57,339 nucleotides of DNA. It comes from an uncultured Ruminococcus sp. (lineage in GTDB: Bacteria; Bacillota; Clostridia; Oscillospirales; Ruminococcaceae). Shown here one piece after another: positions 7,768 through 16,504 of this stretch (position 1 is its first letter; every line of letters starts with the position of its first letter). Location of the stretch: assembly GCA_902783005.1 (NCBI GenBank), contig CACZPI010000092.1, positions 1-57,339 on the forward strand, written 5' to 3'. The notes under the pieces were generated by a model, which was not told where the DNA came from, ran no database searches, and saw only the letters and a program-made list of their open reading frames with translations. Made by a program: the position numbers and the translations under genes.

Positions 7768-9222
7768 ATGAAACTGTTTGAATTGCTGGAAAACCGCTAT
7801 TCCACGAATATCGGTGATACGGAGATCACAGCCGTCACCGATGATAACCGCAAGATCACGCCCGGATGCATCTTCATCTGCGTCAAGGGCGAGAAATTCG
7901 ACGGACATACCGTTGCCGCAAAGGCGATCGGGGACGGTGCTGCCGTCTGCATTTGCGAGCATGATCTGGGTCTGGGCGATCGTCAGATCGTCGTGCCGGA
8001 TTCCCGCACGGAATACGGCAATCTGTGTGCCGCATGGTTCGGCCATCCCGAACGCAGAATGCGCTTTATCGGCGTGACCGGCACCAACGGCAAGACCACC
8101 ATCACCAATATCATCAAATTCATCCTGACGCGCAGCGGCCATAAGGTCGGCCTGATCGGAACCATTCAGAATGAGATCGGTGACGAGGTGCTCCATACCG
8201 ACAACACCACCCCCGTGACCTTCGAGCTGTTTGCACTGTATCAGAAAATGGCAGATGCCGGCTGCGATACGGTGGTGATGGAGGTCAGCTCCTTCGGACT
8301 GGTGCAGAAGCGCATCGGGCCGACGCATTTTGAAACTGCCGTGTTCACGAACCTGACCCAGGATCATCTGGATTACCACGGCACAATGGAAAACTATTAT
8401 CAGGCCAAGCGGATGCTGTTTGACATCTGCGATACGGCGATCGTCAATACCGATGACGAATACGGCAAACGCCTGTATGCAGAGATCACCTGCCCGAAAT
8501 ACAGCTACGGCAAGGAAGGCGATTTCGCATACGATTCTTGCAGCGTCCGTGCTGACGGGACACAGTTTACACTCCACATTTCCATGGATAACATGGATAC
8601 CCGGAGCTATCGTGTCGATACCCGCATGACCGGCTTTTTCAATGTCGCCAATGCGACCGCAGCCCTTGCGGTCTGCACACAGATGACGGGATCTGAAGTA
8701 TCCTTTGCTGATCTGCTCGATACTCTCGGCCAATGCCCCGGCGTGCGCGGACGCTGCGAGGTCATTCCGACCGGGCGCGAATTCTCCGTCATCTGCGACT
8801 ACGCCCACACCCCGGACGCCATCGAGAATATTCTGGAGAATGTCAAGCTCTACACCAAGGGCAGACTGATCTGCCTGTTCGGCTGCGGCGGCAACCGCGA
8901 CAAGACCAAGCGTCCGCTCATGGCACAGGCTGCGGCGAAATATGCCGACAAGCTGATCGTGACCTCCGACAATCCCCGCGACGAGGATCCGGAGGCGATC
9001 ATTGCGGATATTCTGGCCGGGCTGACCGGTACGCAGGTGCCGTATGACGTTGTGACCGACCGCCGGGAGGCGATCGCCCATGCGCTGAAGACCGCGCAGA
9101 AGGACGATGTGATCGTTCTGGCCGGAAAGGGACATGAGGATTATCAGATTTTTGCAGGCAATGTCCACACGCATTTTGATGAGCGTGAGGTCGTGGCCGA
9201 GGAGCTGGCAAAGCTCGCATAA
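7768..9222 (+). CDS. murE: UDP-MurNAc-tripeptide synthetase MurE, meso-DAP type
   Basis: This Mur ligase adds the third stem-peptide residue to UDP-MurNAc-L-Ala-D-Glu using ATP. The 484 residues include the P-loop G105-TNGKTT, the central Mur ligase domain, and D401-NPR followed by DEDP. DNPR is the motif of enzymes that add meso-diaminopimelate rather than lysine, so a DAP-type wall is inferred. I chose ATG 7768 because AGGAGG (7757-7762) precedes it; an upstream in-frame ATG at 7738 lies inside the PBP gene. murF follows after 33 bp. Confidence 0.96.
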   Translation: MKLFELLENRYSTNIGDTEITAVTDDNRKITPGCIFICVKGEKFDGHTVAAKAIGDGAAVCICEHDLGLGDRQIVVPDSRTEYGNLCAAWFGHPERRMRFIGVTGTNGKTTITNIIKFILTRSGHKVGLIGTIQNEIGDEVLHTDNTTPVTFELFALYQKMADAGCDTVVMEVSSFGLVQKRIGPTHFETAVFTNLTQDHLDYHGTMENYYQAKRMLFDICDTAIVNTDDEYGKRLYAEITCPKYSYGKEGDFAYDSCSVRADGTQFTLHISMDNMDTRSYRVDTRMTGFFNVANATAALAVCTQMTGSEVSFADLLDTLGQCPGVRGRCEVIPTGREFSVICDYAHTPDAIENILENVKLYTKGRLICLFGCGGNRDKTKRPLMAQAAAKYADKLIVTSDNPRDEDPEAIIADILAGLTGTQVPYDVVTDRREAIAHALKTAQKDDVIVLAGKGHEDYQIFAGNVHTHFDEREVVAEELAKLA

Positions 9223-9255
9223 CACCGGAAATACAGGATGTAGGAGGAACCCGGA

Positions 9256-10599
9256 ATGGAACCCATTTCACTTGACAGAATCGCAGAAAGACTGGGTACG
9301 CAGACCCCGGTACACACGGACATCACGGTGCTGAGCACCGATACCCGTGACCTGCCGGAGGGCTGTCTGTTCCTTGCGCTGCGGGGAAAGAATTTTGACG
9401 GACACGATTTCGTCGGCAAGGCCATTGAAGCCGGTGCCGTCGCTGCCGTGACCGATACACAGGTGGGGGACTATCCCTGCATAATAGCTGCCGATACCGG
9501 GCAGGCATTGCTCGATATTGCGTCGCTGTATCGTGATACATTCGATATTCCGGTTGTCGGCGTCACCGGCAGCGTGGGAAAAACCACCACCAAGGAGCTT
9601 TGCGCCTGTGTACTCTCACAGAAGTACAACACCCTGCGCACGGCCGCCAATCTCAACAACGAGATCGGATGTCCCAAGACGCTGCTTGGCCTGACAAAGG
9701 AGCACGGTGCGGCAGTCATCGAAATGGGCATGAACCATTTCGGTGAGATCTCCCGCATGAGCCGCTGCACAAAGCCGACCGTGGCGGTCATCACAAATAT
9801 CGGCTTTTCCCATGTCGAGAATCTCGGCTCGCAGGAGGGCATCCTGAAGGCCAAGCTCGAAATGCTCGAGGGCATGGCGGAGGATGCACCGCTTGTCACC
9901 AGCGCGGATGACAAGCTGCTTGCGCCGCTGAAAAATACGCTGACCCGTCCGGTCTACACATTCTCCACCCAGGGCAATCCTGCCGATGTATCGGCCGAGG
10001 AGATCAAGGAGGAGAACGGCGTGACCACCTTCACCATTGTTCATGGTGAAGAGCGCCTGCTTGCAGTCCTGCCGGCAGTGGGTGAGCACAATGTCAAGAA
10101 TGCGCTTGCCGCCTATCTGGTCGGAAAGCTCTGCGGCATGGAGGATCAGGAGATCCTGGTCGGCCTGGCTGATTACGAGCCGACCGGCAACCGCCAGAAT
10201 ATCAAGGAGCGGAATGGACAGACTGTGATTGCAGACTGCTACAATGCAAGCCCCGATTCCATGCGTGCGGCACTCGGCGTACTGGCAAGCCTGCCGTGCG
10301 AGGGCAGACGCATTGCCGTGCTCGGTGATATGCTCGAGCTGGGTGAAATGAGCCGGGAGCTGCATGAGCGCGTCGGACAGATGGTCACGGATGCCGGGAT
10401 CGACCTGCTTTTGTGCTACGGCGAGGCATCGCAGGCCATTGCGGACACAGCAGATGTGCCCGCCTACCATACGAATGACAAGGTCGCACTCACCGAACAC
10501 CTGCGGGAGACTGCCAAGGCCGGTGACTGCGTGCTGTTCAAGGGAAGCCACGGAATGCATCTCGAGGAAGTCATCGAGGCGATCTACGGGGCAGTCTGA
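9256..10599 (+). CDS. murF: UDP-MurNAc-tripeptide:D-Ala-D-Ala ligase MurF
   Basis: MurF adds D-Ala-D-Ala to the UDP-MurNAc-tripeptide, the last cytoplasmic step before lipid I. The 447-residue protein shows the N-terminal MurF fold (LSTDTRDLPEGCLFLALRG), the P-loop G105-SVGKTT, NNEIGCPKTLL, the EMGMNHFGEI motif, and NRQNIKERNGQTVIADCYNA with LGDMLELG in the C-terminal domain. AGGAGG precedes the ATG by 7 bp. The stop overlaps the ATG of the next gene by one base (TGATG), suggesting translational coupling to the MraY-like protein. Confidence 0.96.
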   Translation: MEPISLDRIAERLGTQTPVHTDITVLSTDTRDLPEGCLFLALRGKNFDGHDFVGKAIEAGAVAAVTDTQVGDYPCIIAADTGQALLDIASLYRDTFDIPVVGVTGSVGKTTTKELCACVLSQKYNTLRTAANLNNEIGCPKTLLGLTKEHGAAVIEMGMNHFGEISRMSRCTKPTVAVITNIGFSHVENLGSQEGILKAKLEMLEGMAEDAPLVTSADDKLLAPLKNTLTRPVYTFSTQGNPADVSAEEIKEENGVTTFTIVHGEERLLAVLPAVGEHNVKNALAAYLVGKLCGMEDQEILVGLADYEPTGNRQNIKERNGQTVIADCYNASPDSMRAALGVLASLPCEGRRIAVLGDMLELGEMSRELHERVGQMVTDAGIDLLLCYGEASQAIADTADVPAYHTNDKVALTEHLRETAKAGDCVLFKGSHGMHLEEVIEAIYGAV

Positions 10600-11510
10600 T
10601 GCCGGTCTGGCTGCAGCTTGCCGCGGCGCTGCTCGCAGGACTGGCAGCGGGCATCATGGGGAAGGCTTTCATTCCGTTTCTGCGCCGCGCCCGCTGGTGT
10701 GAGCCGCTGACAAAGAAGCAGGAAGATGAGGAGGCCTCCGGCGAGCAGCTTCGCCCGAATCTGGGCGGGGTGCTGCTGTGCTTCGGGATCCTGGCGGGCA
10801 TCTCGCTGGGATTCGCCCTGTTTCAGACCGCTGTCCGCACGGAGCTCCCGGAAAAGGAATACCTTGCCGGACAGAAGCAGCTTTTGCTGCTGCTCGGGCA
10901 GGGAGGAATCCTGGCACTGGGCGGCTTCATTGTGGATGTTCTGCGGATCCGGCGGCGTCTGCTATATAAGGTACCGCTCTGGATGCAGGGGCTTGCCGTC
11001 TATCTGGTGACGCTCGGCATGCAGACGGCGCTGCAGGAGGAGCCCTCGCTGCTCCGGACACTGTATGTGGCAGTCTGCTGGATGCTGATGCAGGGAATGG
11101 AAGAAACCGACGGCGGGATGCTTGCAGTGGGAACGGTGCAGCTGTTGTGCATTGCCGTTCTGATGCTGGCAGGCATGCTGTATCTGCCGGCGCTGTATGC
11201 GCTGGTATGTGCGGGGGCATGCATGGGATGCATGGTCTGGTGCCTGCATCCGGCGAAATGCCGCTTCGGGAGTACAGGCAGCTTTCTGCTGGGCGGCACG
11301 GTGCCGCTGCTTCTGCTGATGACACAGGAATGGCAGGCATGTGTGCTGCTGATGGCAGTGTGCCTGGTGAATGCGCTGCCCCGGCTGCTGCGCAGGCCTT
11401 CGCTTGACGGAAGCCTTGCGGAGAGCGGGATGCAGCCGCTCGGACGTATTGCCGTATTTGCCGGCGCGGCGGCCGTAACCGGTGCCGTGACGCTGCTGGC
11501 AGTGCATTGA
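10599..11510 (+). CDS. Degenerate MraY-like membrane protein (probable pseudoenzyme) at the mraY locus
   Basis: A 303-residue polytopic protein lying between murF and ftsW, where mraY normally sits. Recognisable MraY remnants are the first helix with FIPFLRR, PNLGGVLL (family: PTMGG), GFIVD at 109-113 (family: GFIDD), TDGG at 170-173 (family: NLTDGLDG) and GSTGS at 224-228 (family: GDTGS). So the first Asp of the DD pair, the second Asp of TDGLDG and the Asp of GDTGS are missing, and the HHH loop is absent. The reading frame is intact and closely coupled to murF, so the protein is probably made but unlikely to synthesise lipid I. It may be a structural or regulatory paralogue. Confidence 0.7.
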   Translation: MPVWLQLAAALLAGLAAGIMGKAFIPFLRRARWCEPLTKKQEDEEASGEQLRPNLGGVLLCFGILAGISLGFALFQTAVRTELPEKEYLAGQKQLLLLLGQGGILALGGFIVDVLRIRRRLLYKVPLWMQGLAVYLVTLGMQTALQEEPSLLRTLYVAVCWMLMQGMEETDGGMLAVGTVQLLCIAVLMLAGMLYLPALYALVCAGACMGCMVWCLHPAKCRFGSTGSFLLGGTVPLLLLMTQEWQACVLLMAVCLVNALPRLLRRPSLDGSLAESGMQPLGRIAVFAGAAAVTGAVTLLAVH

Positions 11511-11539
11511 ATTCGGAAACCTCACAAGGGAGGGTGTGC

Positions 11540-12751
11540 ATGAAACACAAACAGAAGGAACCCAAGCCAAAAAAGCAGCGGATGCATGTCCGCGTCGGCG
11601 GCACGAATCTGGCATTTACGCTGACGATCCTGATTTTGCTGGGCATGGGCATCGTGATGATGTTCTCGGCCAGCTACGCCATTGCGATCAATGAGGGCAA
11701 GGACGGATATTATTACGCGCTGCGCCAGGCAGTCTTTGCCGGCGTGGGACTGATCGCCATGATCGGAATGTCCTTTTTCGACTATCACCAGTTCCAGAGG
11801 CGCGGCGTGGCATTGCTGCTGTACCTCGGCAGCATTGTACTGCTGATTCTGGTCTATATCATCGGTACCGACCTCGGCACCGGATGTAAACGATGGATAC
11901 GATTGCCGTTTACGACATTCCAGCCGTCAGAGCTGGCGAAATTCGCCATCGTGATCCTCTTCGCATTCCTCATCAACCAGAATTTTGACCGGATGAAGAA
12001 GGCGACCGTCGGCACCATTCCGTTTGCGCTGCTGCTTGGTGCGGTCGTGGCACTGGTTCTGCCGGAGCCGCATCTGTCCTGCTCCATCCTGATCTGCCTG
12101 ATCGGCGTTACGCTGATGTTCGTCGGCGGTGCCAGATGGTGGCATATCACGATCGTCGGCCTGATCGGCGCTGCGGTCATGGGTCTGTTCCTGCTCTACC
12201 TCATCAAGGTCAAGGGCGTCGGCTACTTTGAGACCCGTATCGACAACTGGCTCGATCCGTTCAACAGCACCGACGAAAAGGGAAGCTGGCAGACCCGCCA
12301 GTCTCTCATTGCCATCGGCTCGGGCGGCCTGTTCGGACTCGGCCTGGGCGAATCCCGTCAGAAATATATCTACCTCCCCGAGGCGGAGAATGACTTTGTC
12401 TTCTCCATCGTCTGTGAGGAGCTGGGACTTGCCGGCGCGATCATGATTATCCTGCTGTTCGTGCTGCTGGTCGCACAGGGCTTTTCCATTGCAGCGCACT
12501 GCAAGGATCGCTTCGGCATGCTGATCGCGATCGGCTTTACGCTGCAGATCGGATTGCAGGCCTTTATCAATATCGGTGTTGTCAGCGGCCTGCTGCCGAA
12601 TACCGGTATCAGTCTGCCGTTCTTCAGCTACGGCGGTACGGCACTCATCATGCAGCTTGCGGAAATGGGCATCGTTCTGAATATCTCCCGTCCGCGTGAG
12701 ATCGTCGAGCCTGTGCGTTCCGTGCGCAAGGCAGAGCCGGAGCAGGCATAA
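11540..12751 (+). CDS. ftsW: SEDS-family peptidoglycan glycosyltransferase FtsW
   Basis: A 403-residue integral membrane protein with about ten membrane segments after a basic N-terminus. SEDS proteins polymerise lipid II into glycan strands together with a class B PBP, here the 5436 gene. Family signatures are FSASYA in the first helix, FQPSELAKF, the large loop with the SLIAIGSGGLFGLGLGESRQ motif, FSIVCEELG, and the C-terminal LPFFSYGGTALIMQL. I chose ATG 11540 because AAGGGAGG is just upstream. No murD lies between it and the mraY-like gene, unlike most clostridial dcw clusters. Confidence 0.93.
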   Translation: MKHKQKEPKPKKQRMHVRVGGTNLAFTLTILILLGMGIVMMFSASYAIAINEGKDGYYYALRQAVFAGVGLIAMIGMSFFDYHQFQRRGVALLLYLGSIVLLILVYIIGTDLGTGCKRWIRLPFTTFQPSELAKFAIVILFAFLINQNFDRMKKATVGTIPFALLLGAVVALVLPEPHLSCSILICLIGVTLMFVGGARWWHITIVGLIGAAVMGLFLLYLIKVKGVGYFETRIDNWLDPFNSTDEKGSWQTRQSLIAIGSGGLFGLGLGESRQKYIYLPEAENDFVFSIVCEELGLAGAIMIILLFVLLVAQGFSIAAHCKDRFGMLIAIGFTLQIGLQAFINIGVVSGLLPNTGISLPFFSYGGTALIMQLAEMGIVLNISRPREIVEPVRSVRKAEPEQA

Positions 12752-12766
12752 GAAGGGGGATCCTGA

Positions 12767-13891
12767 ATGAAAGTATTACTTGCAGGCGGCGGCACCGGCG
12801 GGCATATCAATCCCGCGCTTGCCATTGCCGCGATCATCCGGCAGCATCGTCCGGATACGGAATTCCTGTTTGCGGGAACGCCGAACCATATGGAGGCAAA
12901 GCTCATTCCGCAGGCAGGCTACAAGATCGAATTTATCAAGGTCGAAGGGTTCCAGCGCAGCTTTACCCCTGAGAACATCGGCCGGAATATCAAGGCCGTC
13001 TGGTACCTGGCATGGTCGGGTGCGCGGGCCAAGCAGATCATCCGGGAATTCCAGCCGGACATTGCCATCGGCACCGGCGGCTATGTGGCAGGCCCCGTCA
13101 TCCGCATGGCAGCGCGAATGGGCATTCCGACGGCGATCCATGAGCAGAATGCCTACCCCGGCGTGACCAACAAGCTCCTTGCCAAGGAGGTCAGCCATGT
13201 GATGCTGACTGTGGAGGATGCGCTGAAATATTTCGAGCCGGGAATCAAGTACACTGTCACCGGCCTGCCCGTCCGTGAGGAGCTGCTGCACAAAAACAAG
13301 GCAGATGCCCGCCGAGAGCTGGGCTTTGACGATGCCTTCACCATTCTGTCCTTCGGCGGCAGCCTTGGTGCGGGTGCCATCAACGAGACTATGGCCGAGG
13401 TGCTGCGGTGGCACACCTCCAAGGGACTGCCGGTCAACCACATCCACGGCTACGGCGGCATGGGACGCGATACCTTCCCGCAGAAGATGCAGGAGTACGG
13501 CATTCCCATGAAGAACGACCGCATCCGCATCACTGAATACATCAATGACATGGACACCTGCATGGCAGCCGCCGATCTGGTTGTCTGCCGCTCCGGCGCG
13601 AATGCGCTTGCAGAGCTTGAAGCAATGGGCAAGCCGTCCATTCTGATCCCGTCCCCGATCGTGGCCGGCAATCACCAGTATCACAATGCGATGGTGCTTG
13701 GCAATGCCGGTGCCGCGCAGGTCATTGAGCAGAAGAATGTCACGAATGAGGATATGATCTCCCGCGTCGAGGCGCTGTACAACGATCCCGACAAGCTCCG
13801 GAGCATGGCACAGAATGCGGCTTCGCTTGCGGTGCGGGATACGGAGGAGCGTATCTGGAGCGTGATCGAACAGCTCATTCCCAAGGCATAA
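12767..13891 (+). CDS. murG: Lipid II synthase MurG
   Basis: This GT28 enzyme transfers GlcNAc from UDP-GlcNAc to lipid I at the inner membrane face. The 374 residues include the first G-loop GGGTGGHINPA, the second glycine motif FGGSLGAGAIN, GYVAGPVI, EQNAYPG, and the donor-binding RSGANALAELEAMGKPSILIP region. It lies 15 bp after ftsW with AGAAGGGGG upstream of the ATG. A functional MurG here makes a working lipid I synthase elsewhere in the genome all the more necessary, given the degenerate MraY. Confidence 0.97.
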   Translation: MKVLLAGGGTGGHINPALAIAAIIRQHRPDTEFLFAGTPNHMEAKLIPQAGYKIEFIKVEGFQRSFTPENIGRNIKAVWYLAWSGARAKQIIREFQPDIAIGTGGYVAGPVIRMAARMGIPTAIHEQNAYPGVTNKLLAKEVSHVMLTVEDALKYFEPGIKYTVTGLPVREELLHKNKADARRELGFDDAFTILSFGGSLGAGAINETMAEVLRWHTSKGLPVNHIHGYGGMGRDTFPQKMQEYGIPMKNDRIRITEYINDMDTCMAAADLVVCRSGANALAELEAMGKPSILIPSPIVAGNHQYHNAMVLGNAGAAQVIEQKNVTNEDMISRVEALYNDPDKLRSMAQNAASLAVRDTEERIWSVIEQLIPKA

Positions 13892-13942
13892 TCACCAAGC
13901 GTCCGCCCCTTTCATACTATGCAGAGGAAAGGAGTGGGACGT

Positions 13943-15193
13943 ATGCAGAAATTCGTCATTCAGGGCGGCCGGCGGCTGACCGGGGAGATCCGCGTGCAGG
14001 GCGCAAAGAACAGTGCCCTCCCGATCCTCGCAGCCGCACTCCTCTGCAAGGGGGAGAGCTGCCTGGAAAACTGCCCGCGCTTATCGGATGTGTTTGCAGC
14101 CTGCCGCATCCTGACCGGACTTGGATGCCGCTGCCGGATCGACGGGGAGACCGTCACTGTCCGGGCGGATCCGACAGAAACCGCCATTCCGGAGGCGCTG
14201 ATGCAGGAGATGCGCTCGTCAATCATCTTCCTGGGTGCGGCGCTCGGCAGGATGGGGGCATGCACCCTCGGTTATCCGGGCGGATGCGAACTCGGCCCCC
14301 GGCCGATCGACCTGCATCTGGCGGGTCTGCGCAGAATGGGTGCCCGCATCACCGAGGAAAACGGCTGCCTGCACTGTACCGCACCCGGCGGGCTGCACGG
14401 TGCCAGGATCCATTTGCAGTTTCCTTCGGTGGGCGCGACCGAAAACCTGCTGCTTGCAGCAGTAACGGCAAAGGGGGAAACGATACTCACCAATGCCGCC
14501 CGCGAACCGGAAATTGCAGATCTTGCCGCGTATCTGAACCGATGCGGCGCGTGCATTGAAGGGGCAGGCTGTTCCACAGTGCGGGTGCAGGGCGTCGGGG
14601 AGCTGACCGGTTGTACATACCGGATCATGCCCGACCGGATCGCAGCGGCAACATGGCTTGCGGCTGCGGCAGTCACGGGCGGGGAGCTCTGCCTGCGGGA
14701 TGCAGATGCGCAGAGCCTGGAAAGCTTTCTGGATGTACTCGATCAGATGCACTGCCGGTGCATCCGCATGGATGACCGTATCTGCATTGCGGCTGCAAGG
14801 CCGCTTCGTGCGGTGCGGTACCTGAAAACAATGCCGTACCCGGGATTCCCGACCGATGCGCAGGCGATCGTGACCGCGCCGCTTTGCATCGCAGACGGCA
14901 CCTCGGTGGTGGAGGAATCCATCTTCGAGAATCGCTTCCGCCACACTGATGCCCTCGTGAAGATGGGGGCGGACATCCGCATTGCCGGACGCGCTGCGGT
15001 GATCCGCGGTGTTCCGGGGCTACATGGGGCGCAGGTCTGCGCGACCGACCTGCGCGGCGGCGCCGCAATGCTGATCGCAGCCCTTGGCGCACAGGGCGAG
15101 ACTGTGCTGACAGGATTGCAGCATATTGACCGCGGATACGACAGCCCGGAGCATGTGCTCCGCAGCGTAGGCGCCGGGATCCGCAGAGAATAG
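13943..15193 (+). CDS. murA: UDP-N-acetylglucosamine 1-carboxyvinyltransferase MurA
   Basis: MurA transfers enolpyruvate from PEP to UDP-GlcNAc, the first committed step of peptidoglycan synthesis. The 416-residue protein keeps Lys22 (GAKNSALPILAA), the catalytic loop Cys115 (YPGGCELGPRPIDLH), which is the fosfomycin target, and PGFPTDAQ. I chose ATG 13943 with AAAGGAG upstream; the in-frame ATG at 13919 lacks a ribosome-binding site. It sits between murG and ftsQ, a common Firmicutes arrangement. Confidence 0.95.
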   Translation: MQKFVIQGGRRLTGEIRVQGAKNSALPILAAALLCKGESCLENCPRLSDVFAACRILTGLGCRCRIDGETVTVRADPTETAIPEALMQEMRSSIIFLGAALGRMGACTLGYPGGCELGPRPIDLHLAGLRRMGARITEENGCLHCTAPGGLHGARIHLQFPSVGATENLLLAAVTAKGETILTNAAREPEIADLAAYLNRCGACIEGAGCSTVRVQGVGELTGCTYRIMPDRIAAATWLAAAAVTGGELCLRDADAQSLESFLDVLDQMHCRCIRMDDRICIAAARPLRAVRYLKTMPYPGFPTDAQAIVTAPLCIADGTSVVEESIFENRFRHTDALVKMGADIRIAGRAAVIRGVPGLHGAQVCATDLRGGAAMLIAALGAQGETVLTGLQHIDRGYDSPEHVLRSVGAGIRRE

Positions 15194-15247
15194 ACACAAG
15201 GAACAAGGCAGGGGAACGCTCCTGCTGCCGGAAAAGGATGGTACACC

Positions 15248-16180
15248 GTGAGAGATGTAGAGAAAACCAGTCTTCAGCATGAAACCAATTCCCGCCGCAC
15301 CCGCCGCCGCAGACGGGGGAGGACGCTGTATATACTGATGATCGTCGTGCTGGCTGTGGCAGCAATTGTCACGCTTTCCCTGACGGTGCTGTTCAATATC
15401 CAGACCATCCGCGTGACGGGCTATGCCGATAATTACCGTGCCGAGGATATTGTGGCGGCGACCGGCATCGAGGTCGGTGACAATATGTTCCGGCTCGATA
15501 CCGAGGTCGCCCGCCAGCGTGCCCTCGATTCCCTGATCTATGTCGAGAGCATCGAGATCGACCGGCAGTTCCCGAACACCGTTGAGATCCAGGTGCAGAA
15601 ATGCACACCGGCTTATAATGTGGTCTATGAATTCGGCACCCTTGTCGTCAGCGAGCACGGCAAGATCCTGGAGGATACGATGTACCCGCCGGAGGGGCTG
15701 GTCAAGATCACCGGCTACACCCCGATGGAAACGACCCCCGGCAAGCAGATCGCCGCAGAGGAGGAGCGCTATGACAAGGTGTTCGATGCATTCCGCGAGC
15801 TGATCTACCAGGGCGGCCTGGGTGCGCCGATCGTGGCGGTGGATATGTCGGATTTCAATGACATCATGGTCAATTTCGACAACCGCATCACGTTTGACAT
15901 GGGCAACTGGAGCGAGATCGGCTACAAGATCAATTTTGCAGAGCAGGTCATTGCCGAGCAGCCCGCCGACAAGGAGGGCTACATCATCATGGTCGGCACG
16001 AACCAGTGCTCATTCCGCAACAAGGCCGATTATGAGGCCACGCGCCGTGCTGTCAAGGCTGCTGCCGAGCCGACAGATCCGACCGATGAAAGCAGTGAGA
16101 CAGATGAGGACGGCGAGGACGAAACCACTGAGGCACCGGAAGATGAAGGCGCGGATCCGGATGAAAATTTGGATGATTAG
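15248..16180 (+). CDS. ftsQ: Cell division protein FtsQ/DivIB
   Basis: A 310-residue bitopic membrane protein of the divisome. A basic N-terminus is followed by one transmembrane helix (about residues 28-50) and an extracytoplasmic POTRA domain (FNIQTIRVTGYADNY, then the NMFRLD and SLIYVESIEIDRQFPNTVEIQV motifs). The remaining DivIB region follows, and then a strongly acidic, probably disordered C-terminal tail of ~40 residues. The start is GTG 15248, with AAAAGGATGG upstream. It closes the first dcw transcription unit; ftsZ has its own promoter. Confidence 0.88.
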   Translation: MRDVEKTSLQHETNSRRTRRRRRGRTLYILMIVVLAVAAIVTLSLTVLFNIQTIRVTGYADNYRAEDIVAATGIEVGDNMFRLDTEVARQRALDSLIYVESIEIDRQFPNTVEIQVQKCTPAYNVVYEFGTLVVSEHGKILEDTMYPPEGLVKITGYTPMETTPGKQIAAEEERYDKVFDAFRELIYQGGLGAPIVAVDMSDFNDIMVNFDNRITFDMGNWSEIGYKINFAEQVIAEQPADKEGYIIMVGTNQCSFRNKADYEATRRAVKAAAEPTDPTDESSETDEDGEDETTEAPEDEGADPDENLDD

Positions 16181-16504
16181 AATAAATTTCCACCTGATTT
16201 TTGTTGATTCTGCTCAAAATGAATCTTGACGAATTATCAAAAAAGTTGAAAATCAACTAATTTTCAAAAGGGTATTGAAAAATCGGACAGGATATGCTAA
16301 AATAGTAATGTCTCAAAATAGGTAAGGTATGCACATCGGAAGATGTGCGGGAAAACAGAACAAATCAGACAAATCAGAATGAGACCGGAGGCCACGTTTC
16401 GACAGAATCCGCAGAGGCATTCTGCGGGAATTGATATTGGCAGCAGCTCCGGCGAGAATCAGGTTCCGGAATTCCAAACAGGGATCAATCAGGAGGAAAT
16501 TACA
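16181..16504 (+). promoter_or_regulatory. ftsZ promoter and structured leader
   Basis: A sigma-A promoter, TTGAAA (16275-16280), 17 bp and TAAAAT (16298-16303) with TGc, gives a leader of about 195 nt. Two strong hairpins lie in it: GCACATC-GGAA-GATGTGC (16331-16348, GNRA loop close to the 5' end) and CCGCAGA-ggcat-TCTGCGG (16409-16427). A minus-strand TGTCGAA (16398-16404), an exact Spo0A-box match, lies between them. An 8-bp inverted repeat sits upstream of the promoter (16246-16267). Confidence 0.7.

Noticed and set aside
5178-7769. An 863-codon minus-strand frame opposite the PBP gene
   Set aside because: Shadow of the PBP coding strand; no recognisable domain, and all neighbours are on the plus strand.
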